NCBI GenBank assembly: GCA_945875545.1
Contig: CAMCKZ010000022.1
Coordinates: 1-40,079 of the forward strand
Direction: 5' to 3'
DNA length: 40,079 nucleotides
Source: Polyangium aurulentum
GTDB taxonomy: Bacteria; Myxococcota_A; Polyangia; Polyangiales; Polyangiaceae
Under the pieces are notes generated by a model. That model worked only from the letters and a program-made list of their open reading frames with translations, ran no database searches and was not told the origin of the DNA. A program made the position numbers and the translations under genes. Shown in pieces: positions 1 through 7,691 of this stretch; the stretch's first letter is position 1; each line of letters starts with the position of its first letter.

Positions 1-477
1 GCGCGCGAGGGCCGTCGGCAGCAGGCTTAACAGCGCCAGAAACAGGGCCTCATTCTGAGCTGTGGCACCAATGACGTTGAGCCACGGGTGCCAGGCCACG
101 AGGGTGCCCGCGAGGCACGGAACCCAGGGAATTTCCAGCCCATCGGACGCCCGCGTGCCGCCATGATCGCGCGCCAACCGCACCTGAAAAGCGACGGCCA
201 CCGCGGCCACCGCGCTGCCGATGGCGTTGGCAAAACGGACCGTATCCATCGTGCCGCCAAGGCGCACAGCGAGGGCCGACAGCCAATGAAAAAGGGGCAA
301 CCAGACCCAGTGAACCTGCGGATTCCACGGCTCGAGAATCACGCGGCGCGCAATCACGTGGTGCGCGTAGGCATCGGATTCCGTATCGGGCCCCGCAAAC
401 ACGAGCAGCAACCGCGCGGCCATCGCGACGGACACGATCGCGCCGAGGGCAAACCACCACGCGCGATCGCGAAACAT
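1..477 (-). CDS. Membrane glycosyltransferase, GT39/PMT-like (partial, N-terminal 159 residues)
   Basis: The frame is open from an ATG at 477 to the left edge, so only the N-terminus is present. It begins with a membrane segment (residues about 6-27, FALGAIVSVAMAARLLLVFA). A periplasmic-loop motif DTESDAYAHHVIARR follows, then WNPQVHWVWLPLFHWLSALAVRLGG and further hydrophobic segments. An acidic residue in the first outer loop followed by a P-x-W-P-L-x-H-W-like stretch is typical of GT39/PMT_2 and ArnT-like transferases, which move a sugar from a polyprenyl-phosphate carrier to a protein or lipid outside the membrane. Acceptor and donor cannot be told from this fragment. The gene is divergent from prfA across 147 bp. 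The family call is fairly safe; specificity is unknown. Confidence 0.7.
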   Translation of the reverse strand, partial: MFRDRAWWFALGAIVSVAMAARLLLVFAGPDTESDAYAHHVIARRVILEPWNPQVHWVWLPLFHWLSALAVRLGGTMDTVRFANAIGSAVAAVAVAFQVRLARDHGGTRASDGLEIPWVPCLAGTLVAWHPWLNVIGATAQNEALFLALLSLLPTALAR

Positions 478-624
478 GGGAAGGGGCCTCGCTGACACCG
501 CTGGCGCATCACCACAAAGTGGGCATCAAGGCAATCATCGCATGCCCGGCGAAACGCGGTGGAAAAGCGTCTTCGTCCGCCGCGCCCGTTGTGACCGCGT
601 TGGGTCGCTGCTAGCGCGGCCCCA

Positions 625-1734
625 ATGATTCCCGTCGACAAGCTCGACAGCCTCGCGCGCCGATTTCGCGAGCTTGACGACCTGCTGTGTGTTCCCGAGA
701 TACTTGCAGACCACACCAAACTTCAGAGGCTTTCGAAGGAGCGCTCCGATCTTCATCCGGTCATTGAAGCCTTCGAGCGGTGGCGAGCGATTGGCGCTCA
801 ACTCCACGAAGCCGAGGCGATGCTCGCCGATGCTGACATGCGCGAACTCGCCGAAGTCGAGATCTCCGAGCTCAAACCGGAGAGGGAAAGACTCGAGGGC
901 GCGATTCAGTTGCAGCTCTTGCCGCAAGATCCGAACGACGCGAAAAATACGATTCTCGAGGTTCGAAGCGGCGAGGGCGGCGAAGAAGCGGCCCTTTTTG
1001 CAGCAGACATATTTCGTATGTATGTCAAGTATGCAGAAACAAGGCGATGGACTGTTGAGGTATTGTCGATGAGCGAGGCGGCGGCCGGCGGCTACAAAGA
1101 GTGCATTGCCCTCGTCACCGGCGCGAACGTTTACAGTCACCTTCGCTACGAGGGCGGCGTGCACCGCGTGCAGCGCGTTCCTTCCACCGAAACGCAGGGC
1201 CGCATTCACACGTCTACGGCGACCGTGGCGATTTTGCCCGAGGCCGAAGAGGTCGATGTGCACCTCGACGACAAAGACCTCGACATCAGCATTGCAGCGA
1301 GCGGCGGCCCCGGCGGGCAAGGCGTGAACACGACCAACAGCGCGGTGCAGATCATTCACCGTCCATCGGGTCTCTTGGTGAAGTGCCAAGACGAGCGTTC
1401 GCAGCTAAAAAACAAGGCGAAAGCCCTCAAAGTACTGCGCAGTCGACTCCTCGATCTTGAGCGCGCCAAGCAAGATTCCGCGGTGTCGGCGGAGCGCAAA
1501 AGCATGGTCTCGACGGGCGAACGCAGTCAAAAAATTCGCACGTACAACTACCCGCAAAATCGGGTCACGGACCACCGCATCAAGCTCACCATCAACAAAC
1601 TTGATCGCGTGATCGAGGGCGACCTGGAAGAAATTATTTCCGCGCTTCGCTCCTTCCGCCAGGCGGAACTTCTGGCGGCAGCGGGTCTCGGAACCGCGCC
1701 AGGGCAGGGCGGCGGCTCCGGTGACGACGACTGA
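625..1734 (+). CDS. prfA: Peptide chain release factor 1
   Basis: Release factor 1 recognises UAA and UAG in the ribosomal A site and triggers hydrolysis of peptidyl-tRNA in the cytoplasm. The 369-residue length fits the family. The codon-recognition tripeptide is P186-S187-T188 (in RVPSTETQGRIHTS), the RF1-type PxT rather than the SPF of RF2. The catalytic GGQ is at 230-232 in SGGPGGQGVNTTNSAVQ; Gly follows the Gln where many RF1 proteins have His. The N-terminus (MIPVDKLDSLARRFRELDDL) aligns with the usual RF1 start, supporting the ATG at 625, although no clear Shine-Dalgarno is visible. The C-terminus ends in a Gly-rich, Asp-rich tail. The methyltransferase gene prmC, often next to prfA, is not here. 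The stop lies 15 bp from the convergent HIT gene. Confidence 0.97.
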   Translation: MIPVDKLDSLARRFRELDDLLCVPEILADHTKLQRLSKERSDLHPVIEAFERWRAIGAQLHEAEAMLADADMRELAEVEISELKPERERLEGAIQLQLLPQDPNDAKNTILEVRSGEGGEEAALFAADIFRMYVKYAETRRWTVEVLSMSEAAAGGYKECIALVTGANVYSHLRYEGGVHRVQRVPSTETQGRIHTSTATVAILPEAEEVDVHLDDKDLDISIAASGGPGGQGVNTTNSAVQIIHRPSGLLVKCQDERSQLKNKAKALKVLRSRLLDLERAKQDSAVSAERKSMVSTGERSQKIRTYNYPQNRVTDHRIKLTINKLDRVIEGDLEEIISALRSFRQAELLAAAGLGTAPGQGGGSGDDD

Positions 1735-1749
1735 ATACGCTGGCTTTCG

Positions 1750-2094
1750 TCAGCCCGGAGGCCACGCGAGACTCCGCCCCGCAAGCACGTGTACGTGGAG
1801 GTGAAAGACCGTCTGACCGGCCTCTTCACCGTTGTTAACGACGAGTCTGTAGCCGCCCGCCGCGAGGCCTAGAGAGCGTGCCACGTCGCGGGCGCCGATC
1901 ATCACCTGCCCGAGCAGTTCGCCGTCGGTGTCTTCGGCTTCGCGCACCGCGGCGACGTGGCGCTTGGGAACGACGAGCACGTGCGTAGGGGCCACCGGGC
2001 GCACGTCACGAAAGGCCAGCACGTCGGCTGTCTCGTGAACGATTTCGGCGGGAATTTCGCGGCGCACAATGCGGCAGAAAAGGCAGCTGTTCAT
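1750..2094 (-). CDS. HIT family (HinT-like) nucleotide-binding protein
   Basis: A 114-residue histidine-triad protein; the family hydrolyses nucleoside phosphoramidates and related AMP-lysine or adenylate conjugates. The triad is H98-L-H100-V-H102 in VFHLHVHVLAGR, nearly identical to HinT. N-terminal C4 and C7 (SCLFCRIV) form half of the zinc site seen in many bacterial HIT proteins, and VPKRHV and NNGEEAGQ match conserved strands. I placed the start at 2094 because MNSCLFCRI is the canonical N-terminus; a longer in-frame extension exists but lies inside the upstream gene. Its ATG overlaps the stop of that gene by 4 bases (ATGA), so translation is probably coupled. The substrate in this organism is unknown. 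Confidence 0.93.
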   Translation of the reverse strand: MNSCLFCRIVRREIPAEIVHETADVLAFRDVRPVAPTHVLVVPKRHVAAVREAEDTDGELLGQVMIGARDVARSLGLAAGGYRLVVNNGEEAGQTVFHLHVHVLAGRSLAWPPG

Positions 2095-2504
2095 GGCCTT
2101 AAGATAGAGGAAACGGCGGATCCCCGCAGCGCTTCTTCGAGCAGCCCCGCGGCACTTTCGGGAATCGCCGCCCACAGGAGCTTGTGCCCTTCGCCGCGGA
2201 ATCCCCCGCGCTCCAACAGATACCTGCAGACTGCACCATCGAGTTCATCGCCGAGGAGCGTCCACGAAGACCGCGGCGAGTGCCGCGACACGACGAGCTG
2301 AAGGCACTTATCGGACACTGTCGCTGTGGCCTCGTCGGCATCGATCGCGGCGACAAGAAATGCCCGAACGCGCCGAGCCCGCATGCGAGCCCGCTTGCCT
2401 GCCGCGCCCTCGTAAAGTTCCGGATGGCGATTGCGCGAGGCAAAACCTGGAACCAAAGCCAACGCCACGAAGAGGCCTGCTTCGTGAACCTCGCGTGCGT
2501 GCAT
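2091..2504 (-). CDS. Unknown 137-residue protein, coupled to the HIT gene
   Basis: I do not recognise this protein. It is 137 residues, Arg/Ala-rich, with a basic stretch near residues 33-48 (GAAGKRARMRARRVRAF) and a more acidic C-terminal half. There is no signal peptide beyond a short hydrophobic run (LFVALALVPG) and no clear metal or nucleotide motif. Its reality rests on three points. A GAGG Shine-Dalgarno (complement of 2509-2512) sits a few bases before the ATG. The stop overlaps the HIT start as ATGA. A plausible AT-rich promoter patch lies just upstream. It probably forms a two-gene operon with the HIT protein. Confidence 0.6.
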   Translation of the reverse strand: MHAREVHEAGLFVALALVPGFASRNRHPELYEGAAGKRARMRARRVRAFLVAAIDADEATATVSDKCLQLVVSRHSPRSSWTLLGDELDGAVCRYLLERGGFRGEGHKLLWAAIPESAAGLLEEALRGSAVSSILRP

Positions 2505-2573
2505 GGAGCCTCAACCTAGTGCAAAAAAGGGCCCGCAACCCAAAGGCGATGCGGTCTCGTGTGTCGATGGGCG

Positions 2574-2602
2574 ATTATCGAAAATGAATAGTAAAAACAG
2601 TG
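2574..2602 (-). promoter_or_regulatory. Candidate promoter for the unknown/HIT operon
   Basis: On the minus strand a near-consensus -10 box GATAAT (2579 to 2574) lies in an AT-rich patch that stands out in this GC-rich sequence. Seventeen bases upstream is a poor -35 (CACTGT, 2602 to 2597). It would start transcripts about 60 bases before the ATG at 2504. Only the -10 is convincing. Confidence 0.3.
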
Positions 2603-2637
2603 AGATGGCGCATGCCGCGTCTCGCGATTGATGGCTT

Positions 2638-3732
2638 TTAGTCGTCGTCGAAATGCGGAAGCGACGGGCGACTTTCATCGCGTTGCGAGCGCGCAAGAAA
2701 CAGCGAGAGGGCCTCGGCGGTGGCCTCAACGAGCGGCACAAGGGCGGGGTAATCCATGCGCGTGGGGCCGATGACTCCGATGGTTCCTGCGGGGTGTTGC
2801 GGGTCTCCGTAGGTGGCGCTCACGAGGGCCATCTGACCTCCGGCAATGGCCCCGGCCTCGCTGCCGACAACGACGCGCACACCGGAACCCGCGGTAACGG
2901 GATTGAGCAACATGGCGATTTGTTCGGTTTCGCCGAGGGCCGCCACGACTTCTTTGAGACCTTTTGCCCCTGAAAATTCGGGCATTTGAAAGAGTTTGGC
3001 CTGCCCCGCCATCACCACTTCGTTCTCGGCGGGTTCGTCTTCGCCGAGGGCGGCGCTTCCGAGTTCGTGCACCAGCAGGCGAAACGGATCGCCCCTCACG
3101 GCCTCACTCGTTCTGCGCCGCGCAAATAGCTCGCGCAGCTCGCGCAAGGTGCGACCCTCAATGATGTCGTCAAGGAAAGCTTGTACTTTACACATGTCGT
3201 TTTCCGAGATGCCGCTTCGTTGAATGAATCGGTTGTGCACCGTGCCATTCGACATGATGACGACGGCCAGAAGTTCGCTTGGGGCCGTGCGAAGAAAACG
3301 CACGGTGCGCACGGTCAAGGCTTGGGGCCTCGGTGCCACGGCTACTGCCACGGTGCCCGCCATTTCACTGAGAAAAATCACGGTTTCGCGCGCGCCAAGG
3401 GCACCCAAACCGGAGGCCGAAACCTGCGCCTGAATTCGCGCGCGGTCGACGTCGGTGATGCTGCGCACCGTCATGAGCGCATCGATGAAAAGCCGAAATG
3501 CGCGGTCGGTGGGAATGCGGCCGGCGCTCGTGTGCGGTTGCACGAGGTACCCTTGCTCCTCGAGGTCTGCGAGAACATTTCGGATGCTCGCGGGCGACAA
3601 ACCGATGGCGGGTTTTTTTGAGAGCGTGCGTGAACCGACGGGCTCGCCGGAGCTCACGTACTCGAGCACCACGTGGTAAAGAATTTCGCGCGCGCGAGAA
3701 GCAAGCTCAGGGTGCGACGGCGGAAAATTCAT
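2638..3732 (-). CDS. hrcA: Heat-inducible transcription repressor HrcA
   Basis: HrcA represses class I heat-shock operons (groESL, dnaK) by binding CIRCE operators and is kept active by GroEL. The 364-residue protein starts with the typical winged-helix block: REILYHVVLEYVSSGEPVGS, then SPASIRNVLADLEEQGYL and HTSAGRIPTDRAFRLFIDAL (about residues 15-90). The C-terminal part carries the family ends GGxxMALVSATYG-like and GTIGVIGPTRMDYPALVPLV, then an acidic tail ending DDD. It stands alone here: no grpE, dnaK or dnaJ is adjacent. I found no CIRCE inverted repeat (TTAGCACTC-N9-GAGTGCTAA) in the 91 bp between it and the divergent lipoprotein gene, so there is no visible autoregulation by CIRCE. 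Confidence 0.96.
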   Translation of the reverse strand: MNFPPSHPELASRAREILYHVVLEYVSSGEPVGSRTLSKKPAIGLSPASIRNVLADLEEQGYLVQPHTSAGRIPTDRAFRLFIDALMTVRSITDVDRARIQAQVSASGLGALGARETVIFLSEMAGTVAVAVAPRPQALTVRTVRFLRTAPSELLAVVIMSNGTVHNRFIQRSGISENDMCKVQAFLDDIIEGRTLRELRELFARRRTSEAVRGDPFRLLVHELGSAALGEDEPAENEVVMAGQAKLFQMPEFSGAKGLKEVVAALGETEQIAMLLNPVTAGSGVRVVVGSEAGAIAGGQMALVSATYGDPQHPAGTIGVIGPTRMDYPALVPLVEATAEALSLFLARSQRDESRPSLPHFDDD

Positions 3733-3823
3733 ACGACCATCACGATACTAGCGTGCTTTTCGTGCCGCGCGAGGGTCTTGCCCGAGGGGTTTATTCGCGG
3801 CTCGTTTGCCCCATTTTTTCACG

Positions 3824-4639
3824 ATGGGTACGCTCCAAACCGTGAAGTTACTTTCGCTCGCCGGGCACCAAGGAAGCCTTCGATGTGCCGTGGCTGCCCT
3901 TCTTTTGTCGGCCTGTGTTCACCGGCCCAAGCCGCCCGAGCATGCGCCCGCCGCCACGGCCACGGCGCCCGTGCATAGCCCGTCGCGCGGCAACGGACAG
4001 CAGGCCCAGGTCTTCACCGCAGGAAGTGAAAACCCTGCAAAAATGCTTATAGAACTCGATGAGGCGGCGTGCCGCAGGCTGCTTGAACGCGTGCCCCTCG
4101 AAGTGCGCACCTCGGGTGCCACGCGCGGCGTCCGCGATCCGTATCGGCTTCAGGGGTCCGTGGAGGGGATCGGATTTCGTCCAAGTTGGTCGACAAAGCG
4201 CTCCGACCCCTCGATGGAAGTCGTGGACTGCCGCTTGCTTCTCGCCTTCGCGGACGCCGCGCCGATCTTTTTGCGGCACGGGGTACATGGTCTCGTCTAT
4301 TTGTCGGCTTACCGGCCCCCGAGCGGGGAATTGCAGGCGTCGCTTCGCAAATCGCGGCATGGGGCCGGAATGGCTCTCGACGTCGGCATGCTCGAACGGC
4401 TCGACGGAAGCGTTTGGAGAGTGGCCAGAGATTTTCCCAAAGCGATGGGGCGTCCACCGTGCGAATCGCGCGAGTCTGATCCCGCGGCGGGCAGCCCGGA
4501 AGACCTTCGCGCCCTCGTCTGCGACCTCGCGATTTCCGGTCTATTCAGCGTTGTCTTGACACCCAACTACAACCAAGATCATCACGACCACGTGCACGTC
4601 GAACTGAACGCGCGAATGCCAACCGTCTACCTCCGATGA
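3824..4639 (+). CDS. Extensin-like C-terminal domain lipoprotein (LAS metallopeptidase fold)
   Basis: A predicted lipoprotein of 271 residues: a basic/hydrophobic leader ends in lipobox LLLSAC with Cys31, followed by a Pro/Ala-rich linker. The C-terminal domain has the zinc-site pattern of the extensin-like/LAS family: H179-x2-G-x-A-x-D186 in SRHGAGMALDVG, then H256-V-H258 in DHHDHVHVEL preceded by VLTPNYNQ. LAS enzymes such as VanX, VanY and MepA cleave peptide bonds in peptidoglycan, so a cell-wall role is likely; the bond cut is not known. I prefer the ATG at 3824 to an upstream in-frame TTG at 3806 because it gives a normal-length lipoprotein signal. The gene is followed closely by the Skp-like gene, suggesting a shared envelope operon. 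Confidence 0.82.
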   Translation: MGTLQTVKLLSLAGHQGSLRCAVAALLLSACVHRPKPPEHAPAATATAPVHSPSRGNGQQAQVFTAGSENPAKMLIELDEAACRRLLERVPLEVRTSGATRGVRDPYRLQGSVEGIGFRPSWSTKRSDPSMEVVDCRLLLAFADAAPIFLRHGVHGLVYLSAYRPPSGELQASLRKSRHGAGMALDVGMLERLDGSVWRVARDFPKAMGRPPCESRESDPAAGSPEDLRALVCDLAISGLFSVVLTPNYNQDHHDHVHVELNARMPTVYLR

Positions 4640-4673
4640 AAGGCTCCGATGAAAGGCTCCGATGAAAGTATCC
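4635..4673. repeat. Three-copy 13-bp tandem repeat at a gene junction
   Basis: The unit GATGAAAGGCTCC occurs twice perfectly (4635-4647, 4648-4660) and once with two changes (GATGAAAGTATCC, 4661-4673). The first copy contains the stop of the upstream lipoprotein gene. Each copy contains an ATG, and because 13 is not a multiple of 3 each ATG lies in a different frame. Confidence 0.9.
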
Positions 4674-4708
4674 TTCCCGTCGCGCGGCCCTTCGGGTATC
4701 CGGTGGCC

Positions 4709-5230
4709 ATGCTCAAGGCCCCTTCCTTTGCATTCCCGGTATTTCTCCTGACCGCTCTTGCCGGCGGTAGCGCTTTTGCGGAACAGCGTGTGGCGGTTGT
4801 CGATCGGCAACGCGCGCTGGCGCAAACCGAAGACGGGCTCCGAGCGCAGGCCACGCTGAAGAAAATTTTTGATGCGAAGCAGCAAGAACTCAATCGGCGC
4901 CAAACCGAACTCGGCAGGCAGCAAGAAGAGTTCGAAAAGCAGGTAAAAACCATGCCGCCGGAGCAGCTCCGCAAGAAGGCGGAAGACCTGCAAAAGCAGG
5001 GCATGGAGCTCCAACAGACGTTCGTGGCTTACAATGGCGAGCTCGACAAAAAGCGAAAAGAAATGACCGATCCGCTGCTCGACAAGCTGGATGCGGTCAT
5101 CAAGCGCATGGCCCAAGCTGAGGGCTTTGATGTCGTGATCGACAGGCAGGCTGCTGCCTACGTCAAACCCGAATTCGATCTGACCGACCGGGCCATCAAG
5201 GCTTACAACGACGGCGGCCCGAAAAAGTGA
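4709..5230 (+). CDS. OmpH/Skp family periplasmic chaperone
   Basis: Skp-type chaperones hold unfolded outer-membrane proteins in the periplasm as trimers with coiled-coil tentacles. This protein is 173 residues from the ATG at 4709. A signal peptide (MLKAPSFAFPVFLLTALAGG) is followed by a likely cleavage after AFA. The characteristic first strand is QRVAVVDRQRAL (family: ai.vvDvqkal). A long Gln/Glu/Lys-rich helix follows (about residues 45-120, QQELNRRQTELGRQQEEFEK), then the closing core AEGFDVVIDRQAAAYVKPEFDLTDRAIKAYN. An upstream in-frame ATG at 4649 lies inside the 13-bp repeat and would put 20 residues before the signal peptide, so I reject it. No bamA or lpx genes are adjacent, unlike in many proteobacteria. 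Confidence 0.88.
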   Translation: MLKAPSFAFPVFLLTALAGGSAFAEQRVAVVDRQRALAQTEDGLRAQATLKKIFDAKQQELNRRQTELGRQQEEFEKQVKTMPPEQLRKKAEDLQKQGMELQQTFVAYNGELDKKRKEMTDPLLDKLDAVIKRMAQAEGFDVVIDRQAAAYVKPEFDLTDRAIKAYNDGGPKK

Positions 5231-5265
5231 TCGCGGGTCGACCCGTGGCGGGGTAGGCTTTCCCC

Positions 5266-5661
5266 ATGGGGGCGGGAACGGCGAATTCTTTACGCGTGCG
5301 CGTCGGCGCGCTTGTTCGCGCGCGGCGTGTGGAATTGGGGCTGTCGCAGGGCGAAGTTATTGCGCGGCTCGGTTACAAAAGCCGAAATTCCGTGAGCAAT
5401 GTGGAGCTCGGAATCGAGGGCTTGCCTTCCCGCCGGGCCCACGATTGGGCCGACCTTTTGAACCTCGATCGCGACGCCTTTTACCGCGTTGTCACCGGCC
5501 TCGACGCCGTGCCATCGGTGCCCGCTGACCTTTTTCGCCACGACGATCTCGGCGAGTTGGTGGCTATTTTTCGTACGCTTGGCCCAGGAGCTCGCCGCCG
5601 CCTCCTCGACAAGGCGCGCAAGTATGTCGAGCGATCGACGGAGAAGAAAGTCAATGGCTGA
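5266..5661 (+). CDS. XRE-family helix-turn-helix regulator
   Basis: A 131-residue cytoplasmic protein with an N-terminal XRE/Cro-type helix-turn-helix (about residues 9-70): VGALVRARRVELGLSQGEVIARLGYKS then SVSNVELGIEGLPSRRAHDWADLLNLD. The second half (RHDDLGELVAIFRTLGPGARRRLLDKARKYVER) is an amphipathic helical region of unknown role, perhaps for dimerisation. The target is unknown. Its stop overlaps the start of the next gene, a receiver protein, by 8 bases (ATGGCTGA), so the two are probably translated together and may act in one regulatory unit. Confidence 0.85.
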   Translation: MGAGTANSLRVRVGALVRARRVELGLSQGEVIARLGYKSRNSVSNVELGIEGLPSRRAHDWADLLNLDRDAFYRVVTGLDAVPSVPADLFRHDDLGELVAIFRTLGPGARRRLLDKARKYVERSTEKKVNG

Positions 5662-6193
5662 TTTCCCACGCCGGCCAAGTGCTCCGCCCCCTCCGCGGTC
5701 ATCGCTTCTCCCGCCGGGGCCTGGCGGTCGGCCCTCCCTCGCGCCGCCCGGCCGCCCGTCCATGGCGCCGGGCCCCGGTCGCCCATCGCTGGCACCCCCC
5801 GCCATGCGCCTCACGGGAACGGTGCTCATCATCGACGACAGCTTCACACTCCTCAAGCGCGCCCAAGAGCGGCTTCAATCCGATGGCCTCACGGTGCGCA
5901 CGTTGATGACGTCGGACGTTTCGCGCGAAGACATGGAGGGCGTTGACGTCGTGCTGATCGATTTCCACATGCCCGGCCGCACGGGCAAAGAGGTCTTGGC
6001 CCGGCTGCGTCCCCTCGCCAAAGAGTGGGGTTTTTCCCCGCTGTTTTTGCTCCACTCGACCGACGACGCGATGGCGGCTCAATCGAAAGAAATGGGCTTC
6101 GATGGCGCCATCGCACAAAAGGGCAACTTCGACATGCTTTCGAAGCAGATCTCCGGGGCCATTCGCTTGAAGAGACTTAGCGCCAAGGTTTGA
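5654..6193 (+). CDS. Stand-alone receiver (REC) protein with Pro-rich N-terminal repeats
   Basis: A 179-residue single-domain response regulator. Residues 1-50 are a low-complexity linker with three copies of G-R-P-S-(L/M)-A-P. The receiver follows from residue 55: acidic pair D61-D62 (VLIIDDS), phospho-acceptor D103 (VVLIDFHMPGRTG), the switch Ser/Thr in FLLHSTDD and the conserved Lys in IAQKGNF. No output domain is present, so it should work through protein contacts or phosphate relay. I chose the ATG at 5654 because the upstream in-frame extension lies in the XRE gene and is not protein-like. It overlaps the XRE stop and is followed 64 bp later by the NtrC-type regulator. No kinase is in the window. 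Confidence 0.88.
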   Translation: MADFPRRPSAPPPPRSSLLPPGPGGRPSLAPPGRPSMAPGPGRPSLAPPAMRLTGTVLIIDDSFTLLKRAQERLQSDGLTVRTLMTSDVSREDMEGVDVVLIDFHMPGRTGKEVLARLRPLAKEWGFSPLFLLHSTDDAMAAQSKEMGFDGAIAQKGNFDMLSKQISGAIRLKRLSAKV

Positions 6194-6257
6194 CAGTTTG
6201 CAGGCGCGCGGGCGAACGTAGGCGATTGCCCGAAAAACGGCTAGGTTCGCGCATCCC

Positions 6258-7691
6258 ATGGCAGCAGAACGGCCGCAAATCCTCATCGCCGACGACGAGT
6301 CCAACCTTCGCAAAGTCCTTGCGGCGCAGCTCGGGCGTGACGGCTGCGACGTGCTCCAGGCCGAAGATGGGGCGGCTGCTCTCGTCCTCTTGCGCGAGCA
6401 TCACGTTGATCTGCTGATCACCGATTTACGCATGCCCAAAATGGACGGCATGACGCTCTTGCGCGCAGCCCTCGCGGAAGATTCCGGGCTTCCCGTGGTG
6501 GTGCTCACGGCGCACGGCACCGTCGATACGGCGGTCGAAGCCCTGAAGCTCGGCGCTTTCGATTTTCTCACGAAGCCTTACGACAAAGATGCGGTGCGAT
6601 CGATCGTTCAAAAGGCCCTGAAAACGCGGTTTTTGGCAGGCCACGATGCGTCGAAACAAGAGGGCCCCAAGTCACGCTTTGGCATCATTGGCGTGTCGCA
6701 ACAGATGCTGGACCTCTACGCCATTCTCGAGCGCGTCGCCGACAGTCCGGCCACCGTTTTTGTCACCGGCGAGAGCGGCACGGGGAAAGAATTGGTGGCC
6801 CGCGCGCTGCACGAAACAAGCTCGCGCCGCGACAAGCCCTTCATCAAAGTGAACTGCGCGGCCATCCCGCGAGACCTCATCGAGGCCGAGCTTTTCGGCC
6901 ACGAACGCGGGGCCTTCACGGGCGCGATTGCGAGCAAGCCGGGGCGCTTCGAACTCGCAAATGGGGGCACGCTCTTTCTCGACGAGATCGGAGAAGTACC
7001 TGTCGATATGCAGGTAAAACTGCTGCGCGCCCTGCAAGAAAGCGAGTTCGAGCGGGTCGGCGGTATCAAGACCATTCGCGTCGATGTGCGCCTCGTCGCC
7101 GCCACCAATCGCGATGTTCGAAAGCTCGTGGCCCAGGGTGGTTTTCGCGAAGACCTTTACTACCGCCTTGCGGTGGTGAACCTGCGCATGCCCCCGCTCC
7201 GCGAGCGCCGTGCCGATATTCCGCTTCTCGTCGAACACTTTGTGCACCGCTCGAACGAACGACTCGGGCGCAAAGTGGTGGGCCCCGATGCGGACGCCCT
7301 CGATACGTTGGCGCGCCACGCGTGGCCGGGAAACATTCGAGAACTCGAAAATGTGATCGAACGGGCAGTACTCTTTTGCGACGGTGATCGCATCGGCCTC
7401 GCGGAGCTTCCGCCTGAACTTTTGCAGGCAACCAGCGAAGCCGACAGTGAGGCTGGCGTCGGGGTAGACGCGGCGGGCCTCGGCATCGCGATGGGCGGCG
7501 AGGGCGGGCTAAAGGAGCACGTGCGAACCGCCGTGAGTCGTCTCGAGCGCGACATTGTGCGTCGAGCCCTCGACCACACGGGCGGGAATGTCACGCATAC
7601 GGCACGCCTCCTCAAGATATCCCGCAAGGGACTCCAGCTCAAAATGAAGGAACTCGGGCTGCGCGATCCAAACGAAAAAGGCGACGCGTGA
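6258..7691 (+). CDS. NtrC-family sigma54-dependent response regulator
   Basis: A 477-residue three-domain activator that, when phosphorylated, remodels sigma54-RNA polymerase with ATP. The receiver occupies about residues 6-120 (ADD, phospho-site D56 in LLITDLRMP, LTAHG, TKPYD). The AAA+ domain follows: Walker A G171ESGTGKE with K177, the sigma54-contact loop GAFTGA at 218-223, Walker B GGTLFLDEIGE, and the arginine-finger region HAWPGNIRELENV. A Fis-type helix-turn-helix closes the protein (about 430-470, TGGNVTHTARLLKISRKGLQLKMKELGL). All catalytic motifs are intact. Its stop (TGA) overlaps the GTG of the downstream lipoprotein gene by 3 bases, so that gene is probably in the same operon. 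The partner kinase and target promoters are not in the window. Confidence 0.96.
   Translation: MAAERPQILIADDESNLRKVLAAQLGRDGCDVLQAEDGAAALVLLREHHVDLLITDLRMPKMDGMTLLRAALAEDSGLPVVVLTAHGTVDTAVEALKLGAFDFLTKPYDKDAVRSIVQKALKTRFLAGHDASKQEGPKSRFGIIGVSQQMLDLYAILERVADSPATVFVTGESGTGKELVARALHETSSRRDKPFIKVNCAAIPRDLIEAELFGHERGAFTGAIASKPGRFELANGGTLFLDEIGEVPVDMQVKLLRALQESEFERVGGIKTIRVDVRLVAATNRDVRKLVAQGGFREDLYYRLAVVNLRMPPLRERRADIPLLVEHFVHRSNERLGRKVVGPDADALDTLARHAWPGNIRELENVIERAVLFCDGDRIGLAELPPELLQATSEADSEAGVGVDAAGLGIAMGGEGGLKEHVRTAVSRLERDIVRRALDHTGGNVTHTARLLKISRKGLQLKMKELGLRDPNEKGDA

Noticed and set aside
2515-2535. GGGCCC followed by T-run on the minus strand near 2527-2522 as a terminator
   Set aside because: The stem would be only three to four bases and it sits just upstream of a coding start, so it is more likely leader sequence.
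3733-3823. CIRCE operator upstream of hrcA
   Set aside because: No TTAGCACTC-N9-GAGTGCTAA-like inverted repeat was found in the region.
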